A DNA stretch of 64,000 nt, from NCBI GenBank assembly GCA_032622095.1, contig CP136064.1, positions 249,643,827 through 249,707,826 on the forward strand, written 5' to 3'. A model generated the notes under the pieces. That model did no database searches and was not told the origin of the DNA. It was given only the letters and a program-made list of their open reading frames with translations. Of this stretch, positions 23,011-34,096 are shown piece by piece (positions within the stretch are counted from its first letter, which is position 1; each line of letters starts with the position of its first letter). The DNA comes from Siphonodentalium dalli. Its lineage: Eukaryota; Mollusca; Scaphopoda; Gadilida; Siphonodentaliidae. A program made the position numbers and the translations under genes.

Positions 23011-23286
23011 CAGAAAAGGAATAGTTTACGAGCTGTGTAAATTCACAATAAACATTTGAAAATCAGTACTTGTTAAAAACTCATGTTTATAACCTAAAAG
23101 GACGATAGTTAACGATTGTGTCCCGCTTTTTAACACAAAACACACCTCAACCATTTAATAGATGCTTGTAAAATGCTAATCCATTTCACACGTTAGTTCA
23201 GTGACAAATATCTAGCTCATCCATTGCATGCGTTCCATATAGCATATATCCAAACGCCTGAAGCGACGGCTTGGATATTGCATAAA

Positions 23287-23672
23287 AGGCAATTGGCGGT
23301 TTGCGATCCAAAATACACCTAATAATATTCGCTTTTTAATTTTCCAGGCATCGAAATAGGACGATAAATGCTTGAACTACCTTTCTATGAGCATTATATA
23401 TATTTCCCAGAAAGACGCACTGAAGTCATAAAAATACAACTTTGAACACGATGTTTGTGTCCCATACAAAAAGCATCCATTAGCACGGCATTGAACAGAC
23501 ACGATCGTTCCTGGTATAATAGATATAAAGAGCGATTGCGTCATTACTTTATACGAAAAATTGAAAATGGCTGTGACCATGGAACATAATTTGTTCAGAC
23601 CATGTGAATCTGCTATATCAATATTTTATCAATAGTAGGCATAATTTAGAAGCTCGAATAATCCATGTCAGT
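23287..23672. mobile_element. TTAA element family F2, inverted, decayed
   Basis: Begins TTGGCGGTTTGCGATCCAAA and ends TCCATGTCAGT next to TTAA (23673-23676). The left terminus is degenerate. Intronic. Confidence 0.7.
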
Positions 23673-23943
23673 TTAATGACGTATACAGCTTCCTGGTTCT
23701 GTTTATTATATATCTCAATCTCGCATCATCCTAACGTGCGTCGTCTACATGTATCTTGGCCCTCTTTCTTACTTCATTTCGTGGTCTATACCGCGTTCCT
23801 TGTTTCATCATTTCAAATTGTATATCAGTGGAGTACTGAATATTGCTATATCGAAAGCTCCATCCACCTTTCTCCCTCTTCCCTGCATCTCTTTCTGTCT
23901 AGCTTGTCTTTCTGGTTGAACATACACAGTGTTACCGTTCCAG

Positions 23944-24088
23944 CGCTGCTGTGCGGTATGATTGGCTTCGAGGGCTTCATGAATCCAAAGTGGATGAAGA
24001 TGGTTGTTGGATGGCAAACACACGGAGGGTGTTTCGGTGATAGCGACCTCACAATGCAGCTCATACTCAACCAGTCGTTCGAAGAAGA
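23944..24088 (+). CDS. C16orf89: C16orf89-like (UPF0764) protein, internal exon B
   Basis: Acceptor ACCGTTCCAG (ending 23943) and donor GAAGA|GTGAGT enclose 145 nt. Joined to exon A in phase 1, the peptide runs T-LLCGMIGFEGFMNPKWMKM, then VVGWQTHGGCFGDSDL and a Gln/Glu-rich end. CGMxGFxxF, then W, then WQxxxGCFG is the most conserved core of the C16orf89 family (human members read close to CGMGGFSDF, then SWQ and GCFG). It ends in phase 2. The next family block (a GCSSHxTAVA-like segment) was not found downstream to about 31 kb. The gene may continue beyond long introns, or be broken by the foldback insertion 18 bp past this exon. Confidence 0.75.
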
Positions 24089-24106
24089 GTGAGTGATCTT
24101 TTACAT

Positions 24107-24966
24107 TACAGTAATGCCCTAAGTAATCGACTCCTTAACCGCAGCAGAATTATGGGTAACTTTTCTGGCTCTCACAGAGCTTTCCGATGAATGGCAACAG
24201 GCCATATTTCCGACTAAATCCTGAAAAGTTACCCATAATGCTGCTGTGGTTAAGGAGTCGATTACTTAGGCTGAATTGGTCATTGTTGTATGGTTTCGAG
24301 CAAAAAGACACACAGGATCTCTCAAACGTTCAAAAAGACACACAGGATGTCACAAACGTGCAAAAAGACACCCGGATCTTAAAGTCTCACCAAACAACGG
24401 GAATTTAGATTAGTCGTCTGCAATTTATTAATATTATTATAATTATTATTTGTTCACATACAAATATGTTATTGTGCCACTGTAAGAACTTTACGTTAAA
24501 TATTTCATGTATAAGACAAAAGTATAGGATGTTTTGCGAGACATCATTGTGTGTTTCTGTGTTAATCTATACACAGCTGGCCTTTGTTTTGCCTACCAGC
24601 ATGCAGCCAACACACGTGGTCGCTGTGACTTCATTGTTTGTATACAAAATTCTCGCCTATTTATTAATGCGGAACTGCGCTGTCAGTCAGACTCAAAGCG
24701 GACGGTATATATGCCCATTTAAATTCCGTTGAACTTGATATTTCACCCCGATCACAACAAAATAATTATTATAATAATATTAATAAATAGCAGACGACTA
24801 ATCTAAATTCCCTTTGTTTGGTGAGACTTTGATATCCTGTGTGTATTTTTGCACGTTTGGGACATCCTGTGTGTGTTTTTGCACGTTTGGGAGATCCTGC
24901 ATGGTGTCGTTTTGCTCGAAATCATGCGACAATGACCAATTCAGCATTACTTAGGGCATTACTGTA
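24107..24966. mobile_element. Foldback element with iterated arms (860 bp)
   Basis: The outer arms are TACAGTAATGCCCTAAGTAA and its complement. The left part has a nested hairpin (24118-24165 against 24221-24268, with TTATGGGTAACTTTTC and GAAAAGTTACCCATAA). The left arm then carries three direct units of about 29 bp containing CAAAAAGACACACAGGAT, mirrored in the right arm (24833-24925, ATCCTGTGTGTxTTTTTGCA). An AT-rich TTATTATAATT block follows on each side of a central 300-bp region (about 24450-24755). Long arms made of short direct repeats are the architecture of foldback (FB) elements. No transposase. It lies immediately after exon B. Confidence 0.75.
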
Positions 24967-25078
24967 TGTGTGTATATATACGCGTAGAACAATAACAGCC
25001 ATACAGGGTCCATGTTGTCATGGTAATATTGCTCTAGAGATGAGTATAGTGTATGTGTGTCGAATATCTAGACTGTTA

Positions 25079-25450
25079 TCCCTTCCATGGTTGCAGCTTT
25101 CTGAAATTTTGCGAACAACCTGTTTCAATGCATTCTATTATGCACGCGAGTCTCCCATAGGGAGCATCGCATGTATAAGATAATGCATTGGTCTAACAAT
25201 ATTTATACCTTGACATTGCAAGCCAGCGCATTCTCTTATATATACCTGTCGCCCATAGGGAGCCTCGCATATATAAGAGAATACATTGGCTTATATATAA
25301 CAAGAACATACATTTCCCTAACAATATTTACCTTGACCTTGTTGGCCAGTGTATCCTCTTATATATATATGCCAGTATAACATAGGGGGCGTCGCATATA
25401 TGATAATACGTTGCGTGACCTAACAATATTTACCTTGACCTTGTTAGGCG
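25079..25450. mobile_element. F3-related array of three hairpins
   Basis: Begins CCCTTCCATGGTTGCAGC and then holds three degenerate 67-bp-type palindromes (25126-25191, 25223-25289 and about 25347-25415), each followed by CTAACAATATTTACCTTGAC. The single-hairpin relative is at 17868. Neither TTAA end is intact. Confidence 0.65.
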
Positions 25451-26378
25451 TGATTTCAATTAAATAAATTACAATAACGTTTTCCGCAAAGTTACAATCT
25501 CTTACATGACGAATAATATTACCGATCCTATATGAAATTGTAAAAATATAGCGAGCCGGAAACTCGGAAAGGTACCGAAACGACAGACCATGGCATGTCC
25601 ATGCTGTGTTCAGACGATGGCATGAAAATTACAACGCCATCAGCATTCGCATATCCTACATAGCATAAGGAACATGCGTGTATGGTATCTTCTCTGGCTA
25701 TTTGCTATGTATACGTTCCGTTACACGTCTGACACAAACACTCTGAACTGACCAATCGCGTACGTCTACGTACGTAGTCACAAAGTTCATCTTACTTTCA
25801 TTACAAGTTTTAACAATGCGAAAATACTTCAGTTGATATATTCATCTCCAATGGAGTCTGCATTTACAAAAAAGAAGTGCAACGCAATTCACGCAATATG
25901 AATCATGCACTGAACTAAATGGTTTCCCATAGGCGACAGTGTTAACGTTTCCGCCAAATTCACTGAATTGAAACCTGCATGCCACACCAGTGATGTTTAC
26001 CCAGCTAGATTGACACCAGTTGATCACGAAAATGCAAGAAAAATCATAGGTCATGTGTTTACTTTTAAAAATAAATCCCCAAGTGTACGACAGGGCTATC
26101 CCACAGCCAAATTTGATCTGGAAAAATCCAGAACTACAGCAGCTAGTTAAATAAATTTCCCGCTCACAAAAAATCCATTCCCCCATTCATTCACCAGTTT
26201 AAATTATTTAGATATTATGTACAAATCAAATAAACGCGATGTCATCCTTTAATAACGTGTCGCATGTATCAGGTGAAGGTCATTTTTCAGTTACCTTCAC
26301 CTTTCACGGTGTACTCGCTCCCCGACTCTAGAACACATTTAGCTCCCTGATTCCTATATCACACGTATGAGTAATCAT
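25451..26378. other. Non-coding stretch, nothing firm
   Basis: A 114-codon frame on the - strand (25842-26186) has no recognisable domain or splice context, so I do not call it. Confidence 0.4.
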
Positions 26379-26382
26379 TTAA

Positions 26383-26798
26383 AGCCACATGGCGGTTTGC
26401 GCTCCAAAATACGAATAATATTATTCGCTTTTGAATTTTTTCCGGTATCGAAATATGTCGATAAATATCTTAACTACCTTTCTGCGAACATTCTGTAACC
26501 CAAAAAGACGCATTGAAGTAAAAATGCAACTATGCATGAACAAGGTGTTTGGGTCCCAAGCAAAAAACAGCCATTTGCGTTCCGTGTTATTCTATTCCTG
26601 ATATGGTAGCAATAAAGAGAGTTTGTCTTACTTCGGGCGTAAAATTTAAAACGGCTGGAAAATGGCTGTGACTTTGGCAAATATTTTTAAAAGCATATGA
26701 AGCCGTCATATCAATAGTTTGTGTATTTGTCGACGTATCGTATCCGTCCCTCCAAATTACGCAGACAAAATTTTTATGTTCGAATGAGCCATGTCCGT
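26383..26798. mobile_element. TTAA element family F2, copy 5 (inverted)
   Basis: TTAA at 26379-26382 and 26799-26802; ends AGCCACATGGCGG and CCATGTCCGT. Confidence 0.85.
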
Positions 26799-26802
26799 TT
26801 AA

Positions 26803-27917
26803 ACCTCCATATTAACGAGAAGGTGCCGATACCTTGCTAATATTTCATGATACTCATTTGCTCTTCTTTTAGGAAGACATGTCGGTTATACTGGATCAAC
26901 GAGCAATCAATACATCCAATAGTTTATATGACTCGGCATAACGTGACAAATAATATAATAGTACCTTTTGGTGGATATGCAAAATATGTAGCCACACTGC
27001 CGCGTGATATCAATTACATATTATACTCGTGTTAATATGTTACCGATATCCACGTGCGCGCTGCACGCGGTACATTGGAACCTTCACAAACATGCGATGT
27101 CCGCAGTCCTGATAATGTATATGTAAATATGTAATTAGTGAGGTAAATTATCAACGACTGCTGATTAATTCATTGCCTGGCGTATTACAAACACACATAT
27201 ACCAGAGATGTGGTAGCTATGGGATATCTCGATCAATGTCTTCGACTATCGGTAATGAGATCACTTCAGCGCTCGCTGAACAGAAGATCATATAACAGAA
27301 TGATTCGGCATGGGATTTGACAAAACGTAATTACTAATGTTTACGTTTTCTGAGCTCAAATTGGAAACTAGGAACAAGATGTTCACGATTTCACACATTT
27401 TGGCTTTCATGTCTAATGCAAGCTAGCTTTAGAAATATCTGTACCAGTTTTTACTTCCACTCATATACGCCAAACGATAACATCTCACACAGAGTTTGTG
27501 TGTTTTCATTACCATAGCAATACTTATTAAAGATACAGCATTCAATTTGACTACATCTTAGTCACGTTTTAGAGACATATTATGGACTTGTTTGGGTGCG
27601 TGAAACTGATACGTTAGTGTTCAGGCGCCACGCTAACTGCAGGAATGTAACATTCTACAAACATCGCCGAAAATCTCATGCAAGTCGACCGTCTTAACTA
27701 CGTTCAATTGTAAATGTTTACTTCCCGATTCGGGACGCAACTATTGGCGATAAACTAACGAAAACGATTTCGCCATCGAGAGTCACTGCATTTAATGTAT
27801 GTATAAGAATGACAGTGTGTGTCGTCAATTTGGATATAACATTTGTTAAAATAACTACTTTGAACAAGATTATCTCCATTTCTATAGGATCACCCTACCG
27901 GAGTGTTTCACGTCAGT
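26803..27917. other. Intergenic region, no gene recognised
   Basis: An acceptor-like CTCTTCTTTTAG at 26862-26873 opens a short frame, but its peptide does not match the expected continuation of the C16orf89-like gene. Confidence 0.4.
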
Positions 27918-27921
27918 TTAA

Positions 27922-28432
27922 AGATACGGGTGGCGGTGGGTATGCTGTTAAAATATTCAGTTCCGTCAAAAGCCGCCATAACAGAAATAATAGTAAAATG
28001 TAGACAGACTTTGTTCTTACACCAATCAGAAATATGGCATAAACAGTATGTTATTGTCAATTGTTTTCCCTTTGTTGTGTAAACAAAAGCAAAAAAACGG
28101 TACGTTACCTGGCTTTTGTTAGAGCCGGATATGGTAAACATAAAGAGCGTTATTTGTTACTGTTTTCCTGATATGGAAATAATAAAGAGCGTTTATATCA
28201 TTTGTGTGTGATTAACCAATAGAATTGCGCTGTGTTATGTAAACAGAAGCACAACTTCTGTAACACGAGCAGGCTCTTGTTTACGTACACCCTCGTACGT
28301 CTTGACGACAATATACTATATATACGCACTGATTATGTTTGGCATATGAACAAAACTATATATTTTTTAATATTCCTTCTGTTGATGACGATTTGAGCAA
28401 ATATGAATATTTATGCAACGAACGCCACCAAG
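27922..28432. mobile_element. TTAA element family F1, copy 5 (old)
   Basis: TTAA at 27918-27921, then AGATACGGGTGGCGGTGGGT, with the internal AAAGAGCGTT pair around 28142-28195. The right terminus is decayed (ACGAACGCCACCAAGATGCA). Confidence 0.75.
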
Positions 28433-28802
28433 ATGCATCTCTTCATGCAAACAGAATTTACAGAGTTGAAAATTACCCACAAGCCAACGTAATTCGTAAT
28501 ATAGACGCGACGAAGACTTGCATGATTATCTCAAATAAGACGCGAAAAGGCTTCATGTCATTAATAATGTTCAATATTGCCGGTATTGGGCAACACATGC
28601 ATTGATAAGCTATCATTATGATAGGTGACTTTTTTATTCTTCATGAACGTACCAATATTAAAAAGAAGTTCTTCAATTCAAAGTCGATAAACCCCCTATG
28701 AATGTCATGAATCGGTTCATCGACTCAACTTCATTTACTTTGGATATAAAATGCGTACAAATAATGTAGATCCATTGTTTCTGATCGGACAAGACATCTT
28801 AA

Positions 28803-29283
28803 AGGAACTCAATCCGATCAGATGGTTCCCATATCATCAAGTTACAACAACAACATTTCGTCAAAATACGCTTTTGTTATCAAAATCGATTAATTACAGC
28901 AAAATAATGCTAACCGCTGTAAATAAACTATTGTACAAAATTTCCCAAAACGAGTTATTTATCAACATGTTGTTCAACGAAATATGGCCTTATTAATATC
29001 ACTTGCCTATCACGAAATTTGGCCGTATTACCACCTGATTTTAGAGTTATTCATCTTCATCCGCAATTTTGTCTGAGACAATCGGTTTGACGACACGTTT
29101 CTGGGCCACAACTACATGTAATTACACATTTCGAGAAATAACAAATTTCAAAAATCAATATCGATATCACTCTGAGCTTCGGTGGCAGGGTTCCTCGACT
29201 CGAATGAAATGATATTGTTTCACCCCCTCCCCCCGAAACCAAAGAAACAGTCATTTGGGAACGTTAATTCGGATTATGCATCT
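28803..29283. mobile_element. TTAA element family F5, copy 2 (481 bp)
   Basis: TTAA at 28799-28802 and 29284-29287; ends AGGAACTCAATCCGATCAGA and TCGGATTATGCATCT. It contains the TTCCTCGACTCGAATGAAAT block shared with the copies at 48568 and 55781. Confidence 0.8.
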
Positions 29284-29287
29284 TTAA

Positions 29288-30492
29288 TAGCTTTCTTACA
29301 TATATGATTTTTTATATCAATTTCACGTTCTTTTCCCTTTGGAGATATCTGGGCGCTTATTTACTATGGATATTGCTGACCAGAAGTAATGTTCAACCTT
29401 TGATTGCCTCAATTTTGCTCGAGGAATTCTATATGTATAAAACGAAAGTCAAACCTTGAAAATACGGTCATGTTCAGTCTGTTAGACCAAACCATCTTTC
29501 CAAACGCATTGGGAGGTTCGCAGTGTGTGTAGTTAAATTTATCAGATGCAGAAAACAAAATCTGGCGAATGCGATAAAAGAGGCAAAGTGTGATTCTATC
29601 TCTATATTCATTCGTCCGGAATCATTGTTAGAAAACTAATTCTTGTTGCTGTTGTGACCAATGATTATTAAATATCGAAATAGTTATAACTTGGGCAAAT
29701 GATAAAAGTACTGTTAAATTGTGCATTTACTGAATATTTGTATTGCCACATTTTGTTTACAATGTAATAACCATAAATAATAATTGTTTGTGAACACAGG
29801 CAAAAATATGTAACAGGACCTAGACCTACCGACAGAATATCACAAGTGTATTTACAACTGCATATAAAATTTTATTTATTATCCGCATCAAATTTCAAAT
29901 TCGTGTTAAAATGGCTCCTGGATAAAATTTTGAGGAGGTACATTTCTACTACTTAGAAGCCAATGGAGCTCCACCAATAGATGAAGAATATGTGCTCTTC
30001 ACACTTTCATCCAAAGATAAAAATAAAAAAATCTCACTGTCACGTGACTTCAATAAAATTATTGAAACTAAAAATTGAAGTTATTATTTAATAAATGACT
30101 TTATTACATGATCCTACCCTTATTACATTCAATAAACCCATTCTATAAATTGTGATATTAAACGTTCGTTTTAATAACAGGAAATGTGCCAAGTAACCTT
30201 TGACTTCCGGTTTGTCGTCTGTTAACATTTGATAAGCTACGTCTCAAAATACTATGGCTTCCAATATTTTTCCAACAAACTATCATCAATGAAGAGTTTG
30301 AAAAGTTATACCATTAAATATACGCCATTAAATGCTCCAAAGAGTCTTTATTTATCTGGGACTATTTCTTTACGCGGGCAAACAACGAATAATTACGTGA
30401 AACGCCTTATAGAAGCCGATGTTAGTTTCGGGTCCTATTTGTTGATTTAAGTATGTTTTGTCGATGTTTTGGATCATGCAATAAATAGAATT
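29288..30492. other. Intergenic region, no gene recognised
   Basis: AT-rich with no long frame and no clear transposon ends. Confidence 0.45.
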
Positions 30493-30570
30493 TACAACTT
30501 GTCCCCAGTTTATAGCGGACATTACAAAACTCGTTTTGTAAATTCCGCTATAAACTGGGGACAAGTTGTA
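30493..30570. repeat. Nested hairpin, 26-bp perfect stem
   Basis: TACAACTTGTCCCCAGTTTA, then TAGCGG, pairs with its exact complement at 30545-30570. The loop itself holds a second hairpin (TTACAAAA / TTTTGTAA). Confidence 0.85.
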
Positions 30571-31338
30571 GATCCTCTATAGATAAGATGGTTGTGTAGT
30601 ACAAGTTCCAAATATTTCAGCCCGGCCGAGAAACCGACATCACGGAAGCTGCTGAGAGAACAAACAATGAAAGGTGAGTAACAATAGACTTCGGTACACA
30701 ATAAAAAGTGCCAGAAAATATTGTTTAGTTTAGAAGTTGGATGTAAGTGATATATAACGCTTAAAGGTAGATCCGTGAACACAATTAAGACGAATAATCA
30801 ATTAAACATGTATATACCCCATAGCATCAGTCGAATGCATGAGACGTTAATTCAAAATTTTAAAACAAATAAAAAGTGGGAAAAAAGTAAACAAACAACA
30901 ACAAAAACAGGACAAAAACAATACTCTGTCGACTCAGAGATTACTAGTACTGCTTTTTCCGTGATCCGTAAGTGTCGAGCGCTAATCGAGACCAGGGAGA
31001 TTCGTGTGCTTAGCTGTGTATCATTGCGATGTAGACTACAGTGTTCGTGACCCAGCTGCAATACATGTGCCTATTTGGTCCTACATCTTGGTAATATCAT
31101 TACCGAAGAACCCCCGTTATCAAATACTTAGATGTAAAAGTCGCAGTATACCCGTGCTGTTGTTGGTATGGACTGTGGGTCTGGATGTCATGGTGTATCA
31201 TTACTGAAGTGTATATATCATAATGATATTCGCCACACGTGTGCACCGCGGTGTGCCTAGTTGTGCCCGGTCTCTGACTCAGCAGGTTCCAATTATGCTG
31301 ACCAAAACACAGATGCGCTTATGCAATAACTTAGATGA
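30571..31338. other. 5' flank of the tropomyosin gene, nothing else recognised
   Basis: No gene or repeat seen; short open frames only. Confidence 0.4.
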
Positions 31339-31347
31339 TATATAAGG
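31339..31347 (+). promoter_or_regulatory. Candidate TATA box upstream of tropomyosin
   Basis: TATATAAGG lies 114 bp before the ATG. Transcription starting about 30 bp downstream would give a short 5' leader of roughly 90 nt. The placement is plausible; function is inferred. Confidence 0.4.
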
Positions 31348-31460
31348 CTAGAATGTTGGACCTCTCGTCACAACACATTCCATTCCTATATTGGTTTGCT
31401 CATACGCCATTCTATCTTGAAGGAATTATAACATTGTTAGCGCAATACCAACCTTTGACC

Positions 31461-32315
31461 ATGGATGCTATCAAAAAGAAGATGATGTCGATGAAAATGG
31501 ACAGAGAAGCTGCCATAGAGCAAGCTGAGCAGCTGGAAGAGTCGCTGAGAGAAACTAAGGAAGCTATGTCGAAACTCGAGGAAGATCACAGTATGCTGCA
31601 GAAAAAATACACAATTCTTGAGACGGATCATGACAATACGAACGAGTCATTGCAAGAAGCGAACACCAAACTAGAAGAGTCGGAGAAAAGGGTGTCGGAA
31701 TGTGAAGGCGATATCGGTGGACTTAGTCGAAAAATTCAACTTCTGGAAGACGATCTAGAAAGGTCACAGGAGAGGTTGATTTCAACCACTGAGCAGTTCG
31801 AAGAATCTTCTAAAGCCGCAGACAAAAGCGAACGGGAGAGAAAAGTTCTAGATAATGCAAATCAGACATTGGAAGAGAAGTTTGGACTTCTTGAAAAAGA
31901 GCTGGAACAGACTAAATGGATCTCAGATGATTCTGACAGAAAATACGACGAAGCTGCGCGAAAACTCACCACAACGGAATTGGATCTGGAGCGTGCTGAG
32001 ACCAGGTTAGAAGCAGCTGAACACAAGCTTAATGAATTAGAAGAACAACTGAAAATCGTCGGCAATAACATGAAGTCTCTTGAAATCAGCGAACACGAGG
32101 CTTCACAACGAGAGGAAACATTCGGCGAGACGATTCAAGACTTGTCAAACAGACTGAAGACAACAGAAAACCGAGCGTCGGAAGCGGAACGAACCGTTTC
32201 AAAACTGGAGAAGGAAATCGACCGGTTGGAAGAAGAACTTCTCAACGATAAGAACAAATACAAAGCCATCACCGAAGAATTGGACCAAACCTTTGCTGAA
32301 ATGGCTGGATATTGA
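31461..32315 (+). CDS. TPM: Tropomyosin, intronless (probable retrogene)
   Basis: The frame encodes exactly 284 residues, the canonical length of long tropomyosins, starting MDAIKKKM and ending [10 protein letters not shown]. It is a continuous two-stranded coiled coil with heptads throughout and no proline. Diagnostic family blocks are kept: [15 protein letters not shown] (about residues 90-105), [14 protein letters not shown], and [19 protein letters not shown] in the C-terminal half. Tropomyosin lies head to tail along actin filaments and controls myosin access. A longer frame opens 42 codons upstream, but this ATG (context GACCATGG) gives the family's own N-terminus. Animal tropomyosin genes normally have many introns; this one has none, which points to a retroposed copy. 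The reading frame is intact despite many substitutions, mainly in the N-terminal half, suggesting selection. I see no poly(A) tract or target duplication, so the insertion is old. It is not near other genes. Confidence 0.92.
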   Translation: MDAIKKKMMSMKMDREAAIEQAEQLEESLRETKEAMSKLEEDHSMLQKKYTILETDHDNTNESLQEANTKLEESEKRVSECEGDIGGLSRKIQLLEDDLERSQERLISTTEQFEESSKAADKSERERKVLDNANQTLEEKFGLLEKELEQTKWISDDSDRKYDEAARKLTTTELDLERAETRLEAAEHKLNELEEQLKIVGNNMKSLEISEHEASQREETFGETIQDLSNRLKTTENRASEAERTVSKLEKEIDRLEEELLNDKNKYKAITEELDQTFAEMAGY

Positions 32316-33678
32316 GTTGTGTCGTGAACAGAATGGACGATTTGGATGTGTTGTGATAAAAATGCCATTTTCGTATGCATGTATGTGGCCTGCATGGGAC
32401 TTTGACAATGGCGGTAATATACATACACTGTACAAGGTTTCAAAATGGACAATGAATGTTAAACAATCGGTGGCTATTACTGAAAGACGTGGATACCACG
32501 AGTGACAAGTGGCAATAGTGAGCTAGGTGTAAGGAACTCGATCACATGATGCATTCTAACTCTAAGGACAACCACAGTGGACGCTTATGTGTGTGTGCTC
32601 GTGTGTAGGTACAATCGTATAACGACGTCATTCCCATTCGCAGAACACCAAACGGAGCCATCTTTGAACGTAACATTCTGAATATAAAATCATTTATCAG
32701 GTTTACAGTATTCAAAATTTGTGCCATTTATTGACGTTAACGCTTCATAAACTTGGAGGACTTGATATGTGTACTCGACAACTACTGGCTACACTATTCT
32801 TCTCGTCAACGACCAAGAAAGTTTACAAAAGTAAGTCCTCGAAATATATATGGTTATATCTCCAGCAATGTGGGTTAGTTTGTAATGGGATTTGCAAAGA
32901 TGGTGTTTCTTTTTCTTAATATTTAGATCTTAAATCAACACCATTTGAGCGATAATACGCTCATTTTCATAATTTTCCTTAATGATCGCCAACATAGATG
33001 GAAAGTGGAGTTTTTAACCAAAAAAATGCCAATAGCAACAAAATTACAGTTCAATCAGTGTTTTAATGTCATATTCGTCATCTGGTCGTAAGTCGTAAGT
33101 CGGATCTCTTCAAGTCTATCTTACATTGGAATGGGGCCAGAATTGAAACTTAACATATATTGGTTATATGCGTTGATTATATATGATATATGCGTTTATT
33201 ATATATGATAATTGATTGGCTATTTTTTTTTATATTATAAAGCGACGTTCAAGTGTTGAATTATATAATAAATCATTTCATGCAGTCAGCAAATCCAACC
33301 AGCAGAATATGGCATATGTATATCAGCAGATCTTTGCACAATTTCATTACGCATAATCCTATACAGCATTGGGGATATAAGTCTAATATATGAGGGGACG
33401 AACATATATATGTATATATATATTTTATAAACCAAGTTTGCTCGCAAAATACCCACCCTTTATAGATATCCTTATCCCATTGATTTTAATGATAATGCCA
33501 TATATCAACATTCGAAATAGGCTTTTACCAGGTACTGAATTTTATGACTTCACAAAAAAGCAACAAAGAGCGTTTATTCGTGTGCCTCCATGTAGCGATA
33601 CATATCAGAGAGCATTACGCAAATACGTAAGTGTATGCCGTTGTATTCATTTTATGTGGGGTTTTTTTATTTCATTAA
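32316..33678. other. Non-coding stretch, nothing recognised
   Basis: Contains the tropomyosin 3' region. The nearest AATAAA is near 33268, far from the stop. One AAAGAGCGTTTAT motif (about 33568-33580) recalls the internal motif of families F1/F2. Confidence 0.4.
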
Positions 33679-34093
33679 GTGTACGTTCATATGCTGGCAA
33701 GTTTGCACGGTATGTTTTTGCGGGCATTTCGTCATAGCAAACCACATTGGTGCCAGAATATGAACGGAAATATGCACATAACATGCATCCGTACCAAAGC
33801 GAAAGACATGAGAAATAAAATTTATGTAGTTGCACTTGTAACGGTGCTACTGGAATGTGCCTTCAAATATATGTATGATTTATTCTTGCTAGATAATTGC
33901 ATGATATTTACAGGCAAATTCCGGCAGCATCGCTACTAGTGGAACTACATAGATTTTACTTCGCACGTAGTTAGCTGTGACACAAGTGCACTTTATATGC
34001 TTATTTCCGTTCATATTCTGGCACCATATCCTTTTCTACGACAAAATGCCTGCAACCCATACCGTGCAAACTTGCCAGTGTATGAACGTACCC
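33679..34093. mobile_element. PIF/Harbinger-like palindromic element, copy 1 (415 bp)
   Basis: Flanked by TAA (33676-33678 and 34094-34096). The ends are GTGTACGTTCATATGCTGG and the complement of GGGTACGTTCATACACTGG. The arms extend about 190 bp through TGGTGCCAGAATATGAACGG and AGTTGCACTTGTAAC blocks. A three-base TWA duplication with G-rich ends fits PIF/Harbinger. No protein encoded. A second copy lies at 45873. Confidence 0.75.
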
Positions 34094-34096
34094 TAA

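Noticed and set aside
23604-23943. Hydrophobic N-terminal part of the 162-codon frame containing exon B
   Set aside because: It is intron sequence and part of an F2 element read through in frame; a good acceptor at 23943 marks the true exon start.
25126-25415. Spaced palindromic repeats as a CRISPR-like array
   Set aside because: Eukaryotic context, units too long and diverged, and the spacers are themselves a repeated sequence; they are hairpin transposon parts.
26847-27032. Frame after an acceptor-like CTTCTTTTAG, as a possible third C16orf89-like exon
   Set aside because: The phase fits, but the peptide lacks the family's expected GC-x-SH and AVA block and ends in a chance stop.
26847-31000. 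Search for the 3' exons of the C16orf89-like gene
   Set aside because: Nothing matching the conserved C-terminal block was seen by eye on the + strand; not claimed.
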